Below are positions 1 through 6,900 of a stretch of 8,085 bases of DNA, piece by piece. A program made the translations under genes and the position numbers. The notes beneath the pieces were generated by a model. The model did not search any database and was not told where the DNA came from. It saw only the letters and a list, made by a program, of their open reading frames with translations. Every line of letters begins with the position of its first letter. The stretch's first letter is position 1. Source of the stretch: an uncultured Bacteroidales bacterium (GTDB lineage Bacteria > Bacteroidota > Bacteroidia > Bacteroidales > Paludibacteraceae). Where the stretch lies: NCBI GenBank assembly GCA_937915765.1, contig CALGHE010000022.1:1-8085 (forward strand), written 5' to 3'.

Positions 1-333
1 AAGAATACAGTTTGTGATGATCAGCCCCACAAAGACAGAAAGCTGCTTGCTCACAGTGTACATATAAGCCTGAAGAACAAGGTCCACAATAGAAACCAAA
101 GTCGCCACAACCACAAGCTGGACGATAATTCTCACACGAGCAGGAATTGTGTTTCTCAGAAGAGAGATCGTCAAGTTGGCAAAAGCTGTCACCACTATAA
201 CCGAAAGGGCCATAACGATAGCCGGCTCCAACTTGGCTGTAACCGCCAGCGCAGAACATATACCCAGCACCTGAATAATGACAGGGTTGTTCTTGCTAAG
301 AGGATTTGTTATAACACTGCTATTTTTACCCAT
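1..333 (-). CDS. nqrD: Na+-translocating NADH:quinone reductase subunit D (partial, N-terminal 111 residues)
   Basis: NqrD is an integral membrane subunit of the six-subunit Na+-NQR complex. With NqrE it holds an iron centre inside the membrane that passes electrons between the flavins. My reverse-strand translation begins MGKNSSVITNPLSKNNP and is strongly hydrophobic, with membrane segments near residues 17-32, 38-55, 66-90 and from 99 to the cut. Cysteines fall at residues 26 and 109, the same 83-residue spacing as the iron-ligand pair I recall for Vibrio NqrD (29 and 112). The start is fixed by a good ribosome site (AAGGAGG) 8 bases upstream. The gene begins 16 bases past the nqrC stop, so it is cotranscribed. 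It runs off the left edge; about half of a ~210-residue protein is visible. I know of no close alternative except the paralogue NqrE, and gene order favours NqrD. Confidence 0.95.
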   Translation of the reverse strand, partial: MGKNSSVITNPLSKNNPVIIQVLGICSALAVTAKLEPAIVMALSVIVVTAFANLTISLLRNTIPARVRIIVQLVVVATLVSIVDLVLQAYMYTVSKQLSVFVGLIITNCIL

Positions 334-341
334 TTTTCAAT

Positions 342-348
342 CCTCCTT
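342..348 (-). promoter_or_regulatory. Ribosome binding site of nqrD
   Basis: On the minus strand this reads AAGGAGG, 8 bases before the ATG at 333. It is a near-perfect Shine-Dalgarno site and sits in the 16-base gap just past the nqrC stop. It decides the nqrD start. Only nqrC and nqrD have such a site here; nqrA and nqrB have AT-rich leaders without one. Confidence 0.85.
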
Positions 349-349
349 A

Positions 350-985
350 TCATTTAGTCGTTAAAAAATCCTTATAACTGTTCAAACTCTCAAGCATCAT
401 ATTGTCAACACCCTGAGATGTTATTGTACCGCCACCGATACCGTCAACATAATCCTTGCTTTCATCTATCTTGCCTGGCTTCACAACAGCGACAGACACC
501 AAATTACCGTCTCTGAAGATATGCTTCCCAACAAACTGGCTCTGAAACTTTGGCGTTGAAATTTCCGCTCCAAGTCCCGGAGTTTCGCCCTTATGAGAAA
601 AATAGGCTCCGTAAATAGTGTTCTTGTCAGACTCCAGCGCAAGATAGCCCCAGATTGGACCCCAAAGACCGGCACCCTCCTGCGGCAGCACGAAGTAAGT
701 CTTTCCGTCCTTCTCGCACTCAAAAATAATCTTTTTCAACACCTTGAAACTCTTTTCGCTCTCGAAAGGAATCTCCCTCTTCACATATTTTGCGTAAAGT
801 TCCTCCGCATTGTCAAAATCTGCCGCCACATTCAAAGAGGTCAAAACCTGCATTTTATTGTCAATCTCCTTGTTCTTGCTAATCTTCTCGCTCAAAGAAC
901 CTGCAGTAACAGCGAGGAGAGCCGCCACGATTATAACCATAACCGCAACATACGAAACCGTATAAGCATTACTACTTGTATTCAT
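350..985 (-). CDS. nqrC: Na+-translocating NADH:quinone reductase subunit C
   Basis: NqrC is a membrane-anchored subunit carrying a covalently bound FMN that relays electrons within Na+-NQR. Residues about 8-29 form the single N-terminal membrane helix. The FMN-binding domain follows at about 95-205, with landmarks GAGLWGPIWGY (104-114) and HKGETPGLGAE (131-141). The flavin-attachment region is DGIGGGTITSQG (181-192), placing the acceptor threonine at T187. In proteobacterial NqrC the residues before this threonine are usually SGA; here they are GGG. At 211 residues it is shorter than the ~257-residue Vibrio protein, the difference lying between the helix and the flavin domain as far as I can judge. 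The start is supported by GGAGG just upstream and by a gap of only 12 bases from the nqrB stop. Confidence in identity is high. Confidence 0.96.
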   Translation of the reverse strand: MNTSSNAYTVSYVAVMVIIVAALLAVTAGSLSEKISKNKEIDNKMQVLTSLNVAADFDNAEELYAKYVKREIPFESEKSFKVLKKIIFECEKDGKTYFVLPQEGAGLWGPIWGYLALESDKNTIYGAYFSHKGETPGLGAEISTPKFQSQFVGKHIFRDGNLVSVAVVKPGKIDESKDYVDGIGGGTITSQGVDNMMLESLNSYKDFLTTK

Positions 986-990
986 AAAAT

Positions 991-995
991 CCTCC
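991..995 (-). promoter_or_regulatory. Ribosome binding site of nqrC
   Basis: Minus strand reads GGAGG (in ACGGAGGA), 5 bases before the nqrC ATG at 985 and directly after the nqrB stop codon. It fits translation of nqrC within a polycistronic message. Confidence 0.8.
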
Positions 996-997
996 GT

Positions 998-2218
998 TTA
1001 AGCGTTAATATTCTTGAAAGCGTTATTCTTAGCTCTGTTCTTGCGTCTGTTGATATTGGCCTGAACAACCCAGTAGTCGATGAACGGAGCAAACACGTTC
1101 ATAAGCAGAATCGCAAGCATCATACCTTCCGGATAACCAGGATTCAGCACCCTGATGAATATGGTGAACATACCTACACAGAAGCCGAATATATATTTGC
1201 CCACCTCTGTACGGGCAGATGTCACAGGGTCTGTAGCCATAAACACAGCCCCGAACGCGAAACCGCCCAGCAACAAATGGTCGTACCAGCTGATATTCAT
1301 GATAGGAGTTGTTCCGATAGAGTTGAACAGAAGAGCAGTCAGAGCACCGCCGACAAACACGCTGAACATTGTTTTCCAGCTTGCCACACCCGTAACAAGA
1401 AGGATTACCGCGCCAATCGCAATGGCAATCTTGCTGGTCTCGCCTATACTACCAGGGATAAGGCCGATAAGCATGTCCACTGTAGATATAGGGTCGCCAA
1501 CCGCATTAGTCATCACAACATCGCCCTGAGCAACGGCAGCCTGACCAAGCGGAGTCGCGCCTGTGAACGAATCGACAACTGTTCCGCCGCCCAAACCGCA
1601 CACTGCATCCTTAGAAACCCATACAGAGTCACCAGACATTGACTTAGGATAAGCGAAGAACAAGAACGCGCGAGTCACAACGGCAACGTTAAACACGTTC
1701 ATACCTGTTCCGCCGAAAACCTCCTTAGCGAAGATAACGGCAAAAGCGGTAGCCACACCAAGAATCCAAAGCGGGCAGTCAACAGGCACAATCAACGGAA
1801 TAAGCATACCCGAAACAAGGAAACCTTCCTGAATTTCCTCTTTCTTGAACTGCGCCACTATGAACTCGATTCCAAGCCCGACAGCATAAGAAACCACCAC
1901 CTTAGGCAAAACGCAAGCCGCGCCATACAGGAACAAGTCAAAAAATGAGCTGCCTTCCAGAATACCATTAACTAAAAAATGCTGATAACCAACGTTGTAC
2001 ATACCAAAAAGCAACGCAGGAATCAAAGCTATAACAACCATCGACATCACACGTTTAGAGTCTATGCAGTCGTGGATATGTGTTCCTCTTTTCGCCGTCG
2101 TATTAGGGACAAACAGAAAAGTCTCGAATCCGTCGAATACGGAACGGAACATAGAAAGCTTGCCGCCCTCCTCAAAGTTAGGCTTCACTTTATCGAGAAA
2201 ATTCCTTAAAGCTTTCAA
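998..2218 (-). CDS. nqrB: Na+-translocating NADH:quinone reductase subunit B
   Basis: NqrB is the large membrane subunit of Na+-NQR. It carries a covalent FMN and is thought to form the Na+ pathway. The 406-residue length matches the family (~410). The flavin-attachment motif SFTGATPLG is at residues 217-225, with T222 as the expected FMN acceptor. Other recognisable stretches are FGGTGMNVFNVA (168-179), MATDPVTSA (327-335) and PGYPEG (360-365). Many hydrophobic segments span residues ~58-380, and the C-terminus is short and basic (RRKNRAK). The first ~50 residues are polar, as in the family. nqrB starts 41 bases after nqrA; that gap is AT-rich, has no Shine-Dalgarno site and shows no terminator, so one transcript is likely. 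Confidence 0.97.
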   Translation of the reverse strand: MKALRNFLDKVKPNFEEGGKLSMFRSVFDGFETFLFVPNTTAKRGTHIHDCIDSKRVMSMVVIALIPALLFGMYNVGYQHFLVNGILEGSSFFDLFLYGAACVLPKVVVSYAVGLGIEFIVAQFKKEEIQEGFLVSGMLIPLIVPVDCPLWILGVATAFAVIFAKEVFGGTGMNVFNVAVVTRAFLFFAYPKSMSGDSVWVSKDAVCGLGGGTVVDSFTGATPLGQAAVAQGDVVMTNAVGDPISTVDMLIGLIPGSIGETSKIAIAIGAVILLVTGVASWKTMFSVFVGGALTALLFNSIGTTPIMNISWYDHLLLGGFAFGAVFMATDPVTSARTEVGKYIFGFCVGMFTIFIRVLNPGYPEGMMLAILLMNVFAPFIDYWVVQANINRRKNRAKNNAFKNINA

Positions 2219-2259
2219 TTTTATTCTAATTTATTGTTATAAAATAATTTGCCAACACA

Positions 2260-3621
2260 TTATGCGAGTTCCTTGCGCAGATAATCAAGACCTTCGCGCA
2301 CGATTTTCTGCGTCTCAATCTTAGAAGTGCAGACAAACTCGCAAAGCGCGAAATCTTCCGGCGCAACTTCGTAGATACCCAGATTTTCCATCTCCTCGAT
2401 ATTCTTGCTCAGGATAGCCTTCACAAGAAACTCTGGAAGAATATCCATAGGGAACACCTTGTCATACTCGCCAGACATGATGAAAGCCCTCTCTCCGCCG
2501 TTGATGTTAGTGTCCAGCGCATACTCCTTACTGCCACCCATCAGCCAAGACAGGTAAGACTTGCTCACGCTAAACTTAGCCAGACGCGGCATAATCCAGC
2601 CCAAGAACTCATAATGGTCACCTTCTGGAAGGACTGTAACCTGAGAGTCATACGCGCCGACAAAACCGTCAGCCGCAATCTGCTTCCCAGTAAGAGGATT
2701 TCCGCTTATGTAACGCACATTCGCGCCCTCTTTAACATTGCCCTTTACCATATTAGATATAGAGGCGCCGAAATAACTCTTGTAATACAAAGGTTTTATG
2801 ACTTCCGAACCGACAAGCACCACCGGACGCTCAAAACTGATCACGCCCTTGCTGAAGGCCTTTCCTATCGCAACCACATCATGCGGATTGACAACCCAAA
2901 CCACCTCACCTTTATTAATAGGGTCGATGTGATGAATCTGCACGCCCACGTTACCAGCCGGATGAGGTCCGTCAAACACATGCACTTCCGCGCCGCGCAC
3001 CTCCTTGAACACCTTAGACGCATTATCCTTATGAATACCGATATGCACCTTTCCGTCCGTCAGTTTAGACAATGCGTTCACGCCCAACTGCAGCTCGTTC
3101 TTCATGCCGTCCAACGTAAAGTCGTAGTTAGGGGCAAGCGGAGCCGAGTCAAATCCCGAAATGAAAATAGCCTTAGGCTTATCGTTAGGATTTGCCACAA
3201 CATCATAAGGACGCTGCTTGATGAACGGCCAGAACCCTCCATTCAGCAAAAGACCTCTCACCTCCTCCGCCGGGAGGTCCTTAGGGTCCGCCTTTGTAAA
3301 CGGCTCTGATTCAAAACTTCCGTCCGACTTTATCAGCACGTTCAGCAACTTGCGGCGTTCGCCTCGGTTAACCGACACGACTTCTCCGCTCGCTGGAGAA
3401 ACAAACTTGACGTCCGGATTATTCTTGTCAAAAAACAGGACACTGCCGACTTTGACACGGTCGCCTTCGTTTACGACAACCTTGGGCTTTACTCCATGAA
3501 AATCATCAGGACATACAGAGAAGAGTTCCGGCAACACAGCCTCGCGGTCATAACCGTCAACGGCCACCTTCCCCTTCAGTTTTATGTCCAAACCTTTCTT
3601 AATTCTAATTACTTCAGCCAT
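2260..3621 (-). CDS. nqrA: Na+-translocating NADH:quinone reductase subunit A
   Basis: NqrA is the peripheral cytoplasmic subunit of Na+-NQR, first gene of the operon, and in the family is associated with the quinone-binding side of the complex. At 453 residues it is about the usual length (~447). The N-terminus MAEVIRIKKGLDIKLKG is typical. A biotinyl/lipoyl-like fold is indicated by GDRVKVGSVLF (53-63) and SPASGEVVSVNRGERRK (75-91). No membrane segment is seen, as expected. The start at 3621 has no Shine-Dalgarno site, but a perfect Bacteroidota -7 element lies about 33 bases upstream. nqrB, nqrC and nqrD follow on the same strand in the standard A-B-C-D order, so all are probably transcribed from the promoter in front of nqrA. 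Confidence 0.97.
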   Translation of the reverse strand: MAEVIRIKKGLDIKLKGKVAVDGYDREAVLPELFSVCPDDFHGVKPKVVVNEGDRVKVGSVLFFDKNNPDVKFVSPASGEVVSVNRGERRKLLNVLIKSDGSFESEPFTKADPKDLPAEEVRGLLLNGGFWPFIKQRPYDVVANPNDKPKAIFISGFDSAPLAPNYDFTLDGMKNELQLGVNALSKLTDGKVHIGIHKDNASKVFKEVRGAEVHVFDGPHPAGNVGVQIHHIDPINKGEVVWVVNPHDVVAIGKAFSKGVISFERPVVLVGSEVIKPLYYKSYFGASISNMVKGNVKEGANVRYISGNPLTGKQIAADGFVGAYDSQVTVLPEGDHYEFLGWIMPRLAKFSVSKSYLSWLMGGSKEYALDTNINGGERAFIMSGEYDKVFPMDILPEFLVKAILSKNIEEMENLGIYEVAPEDFALCEFVCTSKIETQKIVREGLDYLRKELA

Positions 3622-3653
3622 AATGCGTTATAAAAGTATATTAAAAATCCGTA

Positions 3654-3661
3654 CAAAGATA
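3654..3661 (-). promoter_or_regulatory. Candidate -7 promoter element for the nqr operon
   Basis: Minus strand reads TATCTTTG, a perfect match to the Bacteroidota primary-sigma -7 consensus TAnnTTTG. It would start transcription about 25-27 bases before the nqrA ATG. No good -33 TTTG is seen at the usual 19-21-base distance; that stretch is AT-rich. It is the only CAAAnnTA pattern I found in the intergenic region on this strand. Confidence 0.6.
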
Positions 3662-3714
3662 CTAAAATAAATTTATTTATCCGACGTTTTAACGACTTAA
3701 TTTTGACAAAAAAC

Positions 3715-3751
3715 AGCGAAATGGCTTTCAAAATGTTCCTTTTATTTCGCT
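3715..3751. repeat. 8-bp inverted repeat in the nqrA/kinase divergent intergenic region
   Basis: AGCGAAAT (3715-3722) is matched by ATTTCGCT (3744-3751), a perfect 8-base inverted repeat around a 21-base spacer. It ends 5 bases before a TATCTTTG element on the plus strand and lies about 55 bases upstream of the nqrA -7 element. It could be an operator with half-sites about two and a half to three helical turns apart. The stem is weak as an RNA hairpin with so long a loop. Function unknown. Confidence 0.4.
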
Positions 3752-3756
3752 TTTCT

Positions 3757-3764
3757 TATCTTTG
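3757..3764 (+). promoter_or_regulatory. Candidate distal -7 element upstream of the sugar kinase gene
   Basis: Reads TATCTTTG, a perfect TAnnTTTG match. No TTTG is present at the -33 distance. If active it would give a leader of about 150 bases to the kinase gene at 3919. The better-formed promoter is the proximal one at 3864-3896, so this one is tentative. Confidence 0.3.
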
Positions 3765-3854
3765 TGACAACTTGACGACGCTACAGACGCCATGCTTCCT
3801 TCTCTTTGCAAATAAAAAAATCGACAAAAAAAATCTCTGACGGCGCATATTTTC

Positions 3855-3868
3855 GCAAATAAATTTGC
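3855..3868. repeat. GCAAAT-AA-ATTTGC inverted repeat overlapping the kinase promoter
   Basis: Perfect 6-base arms (3855-3860 and 3863-3868) with a 2-base centre. The right arm contains the proposed -33 TTTG of the kinase promoter, the position where a bound repressor or activator could act. The sequence GCAAATAAA also occurs at 3808-3816, giving a 9-base direct repeat 47 bases apart. Operator function is inferred only from position and symmetry. Confidence 0.4.
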
Positions 3869-3896
3869 TTCGGAACACCGAATTTTTATACATTTG
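3864..3896 (+). promoter_or_regulatory. Bacteroidota-type promoter of the sugar kinase gene
   Basis: -33 TTTG (3864-3867) and -7 TACATTTG (3889-3896) are separated by 21 bases, close to the Bacteroidota consensus TTTG-N19-21-TAnnTTTG. Transcription would start near 3903, about 16 bases before the ATG at 3919. This is the best two-part promoter in the window and helps assign the host phylum. Confidence 0.65.
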
Positions 3897-3918
3897 TATG
3901 CAACTTAATTTTTAGTGT

Positions 3919-4755
3919 ATGATTTTGATTTTGGACAGCGGCTCCACAAAGACTCACTGCGTCGCAATCAACGGAGACAAACGTTCCGACTACATCTTTC
4001 AGGGGATAAACCCGTTTTATCAGACGGAATCAGAGATTGAATCTCTGCTGAAGGAAGGGCTGGCGGACATTCTCAAGGAGTACGTTAAAGACATATATTA
4101 CTACGGGGCAGGATGCTCGTTCCCAGAAAAGAAGGCTGTGATAAGAAACGCTTTCTGCAGCATATTCTGCGAGGCTGACGTGAATGTGGAAAATGACCTT
4201 CTGGCTTCCGCTCGCGCGCTATTCGGCAACGGCAGCGGAATTGCGTGCATACTTGGGACCGGCTCTAACTCATGCCTCTACGAAAACGGCGCCATAGTGC
4301 AAAACGTGCCGCCGCTAGGCTTTATCCTCGGCGACGAAGGCAGCGGCGCAGCGCTTGGAAAGAAACTGGTTGCCGACTGCCTGAAAAACCAGCTGCCTAA
4401 AACTGTTGCAGACAAATTTCTCGACCGCTTCAGCACCACTCCGAAAGAGATTATGGACAAGGTTTACAAGCAACAGTTTCCAAACAGATTTTTGGCGTCT
4501 CTGTCTGTCTTCTTCTACGAGAACCTCGACGTGCCGGAACTGTACAAAATTGTGGAAAACAGTTTTTGCGAATTTGCCGAGCGCAACATCTGCCAATACG
4601 ACTGCGAAGGCAAAACCGTGTCATTCTCCGGCTCTGTCGCATATTACTTTGAAGAGATTTTAAAGCGGGTCTGCAGCAAGTACGACCTCTCGTTTGGAAC
4701 CGTGGTCAAAGAGCCTATAGAAGGGCTTGTTGCCTTTCACACAGCAAAAAACTGA
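3919..4755 (+). CDS. BadF/BadG/BcrA/BcrD-family ATPase, N-acetylglucosamine kinase-like sugar kinase
   Basis: A cytoplasmic ASKHA-fold kinase of 278 residues, probably phosphorylating an amino sugar such as GlcNAc or glucosamine; the exact substrate cannot be read from sequence. Phosphate-1 loop: ILDSGSTKTHC (residues 4-14). Probable catalytic aspartate: D93 in VENDLLASA. Phosphate-2 loop: ILGTGSNSC (111-119). The PPLGFILGDEGSGAALG stretch (131-147) is characteristic of this family in Bacteroidota. A late SFSGSVAYYF segment is consistent with the adenosine-binding region. No signal peptide or membrane segment. The length suits short bacterial members; human NAGK is longer (~344). The start follows a two-part Bacteroidota promoter by a short leader without Shine-Dalgarno site. 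Divergent to nqrA and 201 bases before the debranching-enzyme gene, which has its own -7 element, so probably monocistronic. Confidence 0.88.
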   Translation: MILILDSGSTKTHCVAINGDKRSDYIFQGINPFYQTESEIESLLKEGLADILKEYVKDIYYYGAGCSFPEKKAVIRNAFCSIFCEADVNVENDLLASARALFGNGSGIACILGTGSNSCLYENGAIVQNVPPLGFILGDEGSGAALGKKLVADCLKNQLPKTVADKFLDRFSTTPKEIMDKVYKQQFPNRFLASLSVFFYENLDVPELYKIVENSFCEFAERNICQYDCEGKTVSFSGSVAYYFEEILKRVCSKYDLSFGTVVKEPIEGLVAFHTAKN

Positions 4756-4758
4756 CGC

Positions 4759-4833
4759 TTTTTTTGAGTTTTTTTGCATTTTTGCCACTTTTTGCTGAAA
4801 ACATTCCAAATTAAGTTGTTTTTTTTGATTTTT
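4759..4833. other. Helically phased T-tracts (predicted curved DNA)
   Basis: Runs of 5-8 T begin at 4759, 4769, 4779, 4789, 4819 and 4829, all separated by exact multiples of 10 bases. A-/T-tracts phased with the helical repeat are known to bend DNA. The tract begins just after the kinase stop codon and ends about 87 bases before the -7 element of the next gene. There is no GC-rich stem in front of the T runs, so a classical terminator is not evident, although T-rich sequence may assist transcript release. Confidence 0.6.
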
Positions 4834-4919
4834 ATATCTAATTTTATAACGCCTTTTAGGCAAGATTGGGATTTCTACGAAAAAAATTGCTGAAAAAAAT
4901 CGTGTCTATCTCAACCTTG

Positions 4920-4927
4920 TATATTTG
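4920..4927 (+). promoter_or_regulatory. Candidate -7 promoter element for the debranching-enzyme gene
   Basis: Reads TATATTTG, a perfect TAnnTTTG match, 29 bases before the ATG at 4957. No TTTG lies at the -33 distance. The leader is AT-rich, with only a weak AAGAAAGAAGA purine stretch in place of a Shine-Dalgarno site. Confidence 0.5.
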
Positions 4928-4956
4928 AAAACAGACTTTAAGAAAGAAGAACATAT

Positions 4957-6900
4957 ATGAGTTATCTGAAATTTGACAAAACGGTGTTAGCCTCGCTTGA
5001 GCAGTCTTTGCCCAAGGAGGTTTTATATACAAACAAGTCTGGCGCATACCATTGCACCACAATTCTTGGATGCAACACAAGAAAGTACCACGGGCTGCTT
5101 ACTATTCCTGTCAAACAGTTAGATGACGACAACCATGTGCTGCTCTCTTCCCTTGACGAAACTGTGGTTCAGCACGGAGCCGAGTTCAACCTCGGCATAC
5201 ACAAGTACGGGGGCGACCATTATTCGCCTAAGGGACACAAGTATCTGCGCGACTTCACCTGCACCACCACGCCTTGCTGCATATACAGAGTGGGCGGCGT
5301 GATATTGTCCAAAGAGAAAGTTTTCATATCTTTCGAAAACAGAATACTTATAAAGTACACGCTGCTTGAAGCGCACTCTCCGACTACTTTAAGGCTCAGG
5401 CCGTTCCTCGCTTTCAGAAACGTGAACGAGCTGAGTTCGGAAAACAGCTTCGCGAGAACTGCGTACAGAGAGACGGAAAACGGAATTTCGATGTGCATGT
5501 ACGACGGCTATCCAGAACTGTTCATGCAGACAAGCAAGGAGTCTGAGTTTATCTCTCAGCCAGCGTGGAACAAAAACATAGAATACTCAAAGGAACAGGA
5601 ACGCGGATACGACTATAAAGAGGACCTTTTTGTTCCCGGATACTTTGAAGTGCCTATAAAAAAAGGCGAGACCGTGATTTTCTCTGCCGGAATCAGCGAG
5701 ACGGACACGTCCATGCTCTCCGAAATGTACGACACGGAAATTTCTAAAAAGACAAACCGCACAGATTTCTTTCTCTGCCTGAAAAACTCCGCGCAGCAGT
5801 TCTTCAACAGAAAGAATGCGGAAGAGCTGTATCTGCTTGCCGGCTACCCATGGTTCAAATGCCGCGCAAGGGATATGTTCATATCGCTGCCGGGCGTGTC
5901 GCTCAGCTTCGACGACCTGAGCGGTTTTGAAAAGATTATGGCAACGGCAATACCGGCCATAAGAAATTTTATGAACGGACAGCCCATCGGACGGGACATC
6001 ATAGAGATAGACAATCCGGACGTGCCGCTGTGGTTTATATGGGCTTTGCAGGAGTACTCCAAAGAGACTTCTGAAAAGAGAATGTGGGAAATGTACGGCG
6101 ATATTCTTAAAGAGACTATAGATTTCATACTCGACCAGCGGCACGAAAACATAAAGGTGCACGAAAACGGGCTGCTGTATGTCAAGGGCTGGGAAAAGGC
6201 TGTTACTTGGATGAACTCTACTTCTCAGGATATGCCGATAACGCCAAGAAGCGGATATGTCGTAGAGATTAACGCATTATGGTACAACGCATTAAGCTTT
6301 GCAGCTGATTTGGCCAGAAATATGAATGACGACGCTTATTCTGACAAGTTGGAGGCTTACGCGTCCAAGGTGAAAGAGAACTTCTCGAAAACGTTCTGGA
6401 CCGGATTCTATTTGTACGACTTTGTTGACGGAGACCATAGAGAGGTTTCTGTGCGTCCGAACATGATATTTGCTGTCTCCTTAAAATACTCGCCGCTTGA
6501 AAACAGCCAGAAGAAGTCTATTTTGGACATTATAACAAAGGAGCTTCTGACACCGAAGGGTCTGCGCTCGCTAAGTCCGAAGAGCCCTAATTACCACGGC
6601 ACTTGCGAAGGGTCTCAGATAGACCGCGACTACTCAGCTTTTCAAGGAGCGGTGTGGCCTTGGCTTATAGGCGCGTATTTGGAGGCGTACCTGAAGATTT
6701 ACAAACGCAGCGGCGTGTCGTTTGCAGAACGGACAATGATAGGCTTCGAAGAGGAGATGTACCTCAACTGCATCGGAAGTTTGTCCGAAATGTACGACGG
6801 CAACCCGCCTTTCAAAGGACGCGGCGGCGTGTCGTTCGCAATGAACGTGGCAGAACTTCTGCGCATATCAAAGCTTCTGAAGAATTTCAGAAACAGCTGA
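4957..6900 (+). CDS. Glycogen debranching enzyme (amylo-alpha-1,6-glucosidase family), divergent active-site motifs
   Basis: A 647-residue cytoplasmic enzyme expected to hydrolyse alpha-1,6 branch points in glycogen. The N-terminal bacterial GDE domain (about 20-240) contains the typical NTRKYHGLL (40-48). The C-terminal (alpha/alpha)6-barrel domain (about 290-640) contains GYPWFKCRARDMFISLPG (296-313), NPDVPLWF, TPRSGYVVEINALWYNAL (429-446), RPNMIFAVSL, FQGAVWPWLIGAY (562-574) and LSEMYDGNPPF (609-619). Length and order fit Bacteroides homologues, where the glycogen synthase-like glycosyltransferase follows, as here. Oddities: TWMDA of relatives reads TWMNS (417-421), GRWGRDTF reads KCRARDMF, YHQGTVWPW reads AFQGAVWPW, and the AQAWS-like segment reads SFAMN (626-630). 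The TWMD aspartate is, from memory, the proposed general acid, so activity may be altered. The frame is open throughout with no sign of decay. Confidence 0.9.
   Translation: MSYLKFDKTVLASLEQSLPKEVLYTNKSGAYHCTTILGCNTRKYHGLLTIPVKQLDDDNHVLLSSLDETVVQHGAEFNLGIHKYGGDHYSPKGHKYLRDFTCTTTPCCIYRVGGVILSKEKVFISFENRILIKYTLLEAHSPTTLRLRPFLAFRNVNELSSENSFARTAYRETENGISMCMYDGYPELFMQTSKESEFISQPAWNKNIEYSKEQERGYDYKEDLFVPGYFEVPIKKGETVIFSAGISETDTSMLSEMYDTEISKKTNRTDFFLCLKNSAQQFFNRKNAEELYLLAGYPWFKCRARDMFISLPGVSLSFDDLSGFEKIMATAIPAIRNFMNGQPIGRDIIEIDNPDVPLWFIWALQEYSKETSEKRMWEMYGDILKETIDFILDQRHENIKVHENGLLYVKGWEKAVTWMNSTSQDMPITPRSGYVVEINALWYNALSFAADLARNMNDDAYSDKLEAYASKVKENFSKTFWTGFYLYDFVDGDHREVSVRPNMIFAVSLKYSPLENSQKKSILDIITKELLTPKGLRSLSPKSPNYHGTCEGSQIDRDYSAFQGAVWPWLIGAYLEAYLKIYKRSGVSFAERTMIGFEEEMYLNCIGSLSEMYDGNPPFKGRGGVSFAMNVAELLRISKLLKNFRNS

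Noticed and set aside
593..1642. Long plus-strand open frame (349 codons) across nqrC/nqrB
   Set aside because: It lies antisense to two well-supported nqr genes, is rich in His/Arg/Cys as expected for a complementary frame, and shows no recognisable domain or ribosome site.
2219..2259. Possible terminator or promoter between nqrA and nqrB
   Set aside because: The 41 bases are AT-rich with no stem-loop and no TAnnTTTG element; simple cotranscription is the best reading.
2614..3309. Plus-strand open frame (231 codons) inside nqrA
   Set aside because: Antisense shadow of nqrA with His/Arg-rich composition and no family resemblance.
4851..4861. GCCT-TTT-AGGC hairpin as a terminator between kinase and debranching-enzyme genes
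   Set aside because: A 4-base stem with a 3-base loop and no following T-run is too weak to call.
5587..6162. Minus-strand open frame (191 codons) inside the debranching-enzyme gene
   Set aside because: Complement of a clearly conserved coding region, with no start signal and no recognisable protein.
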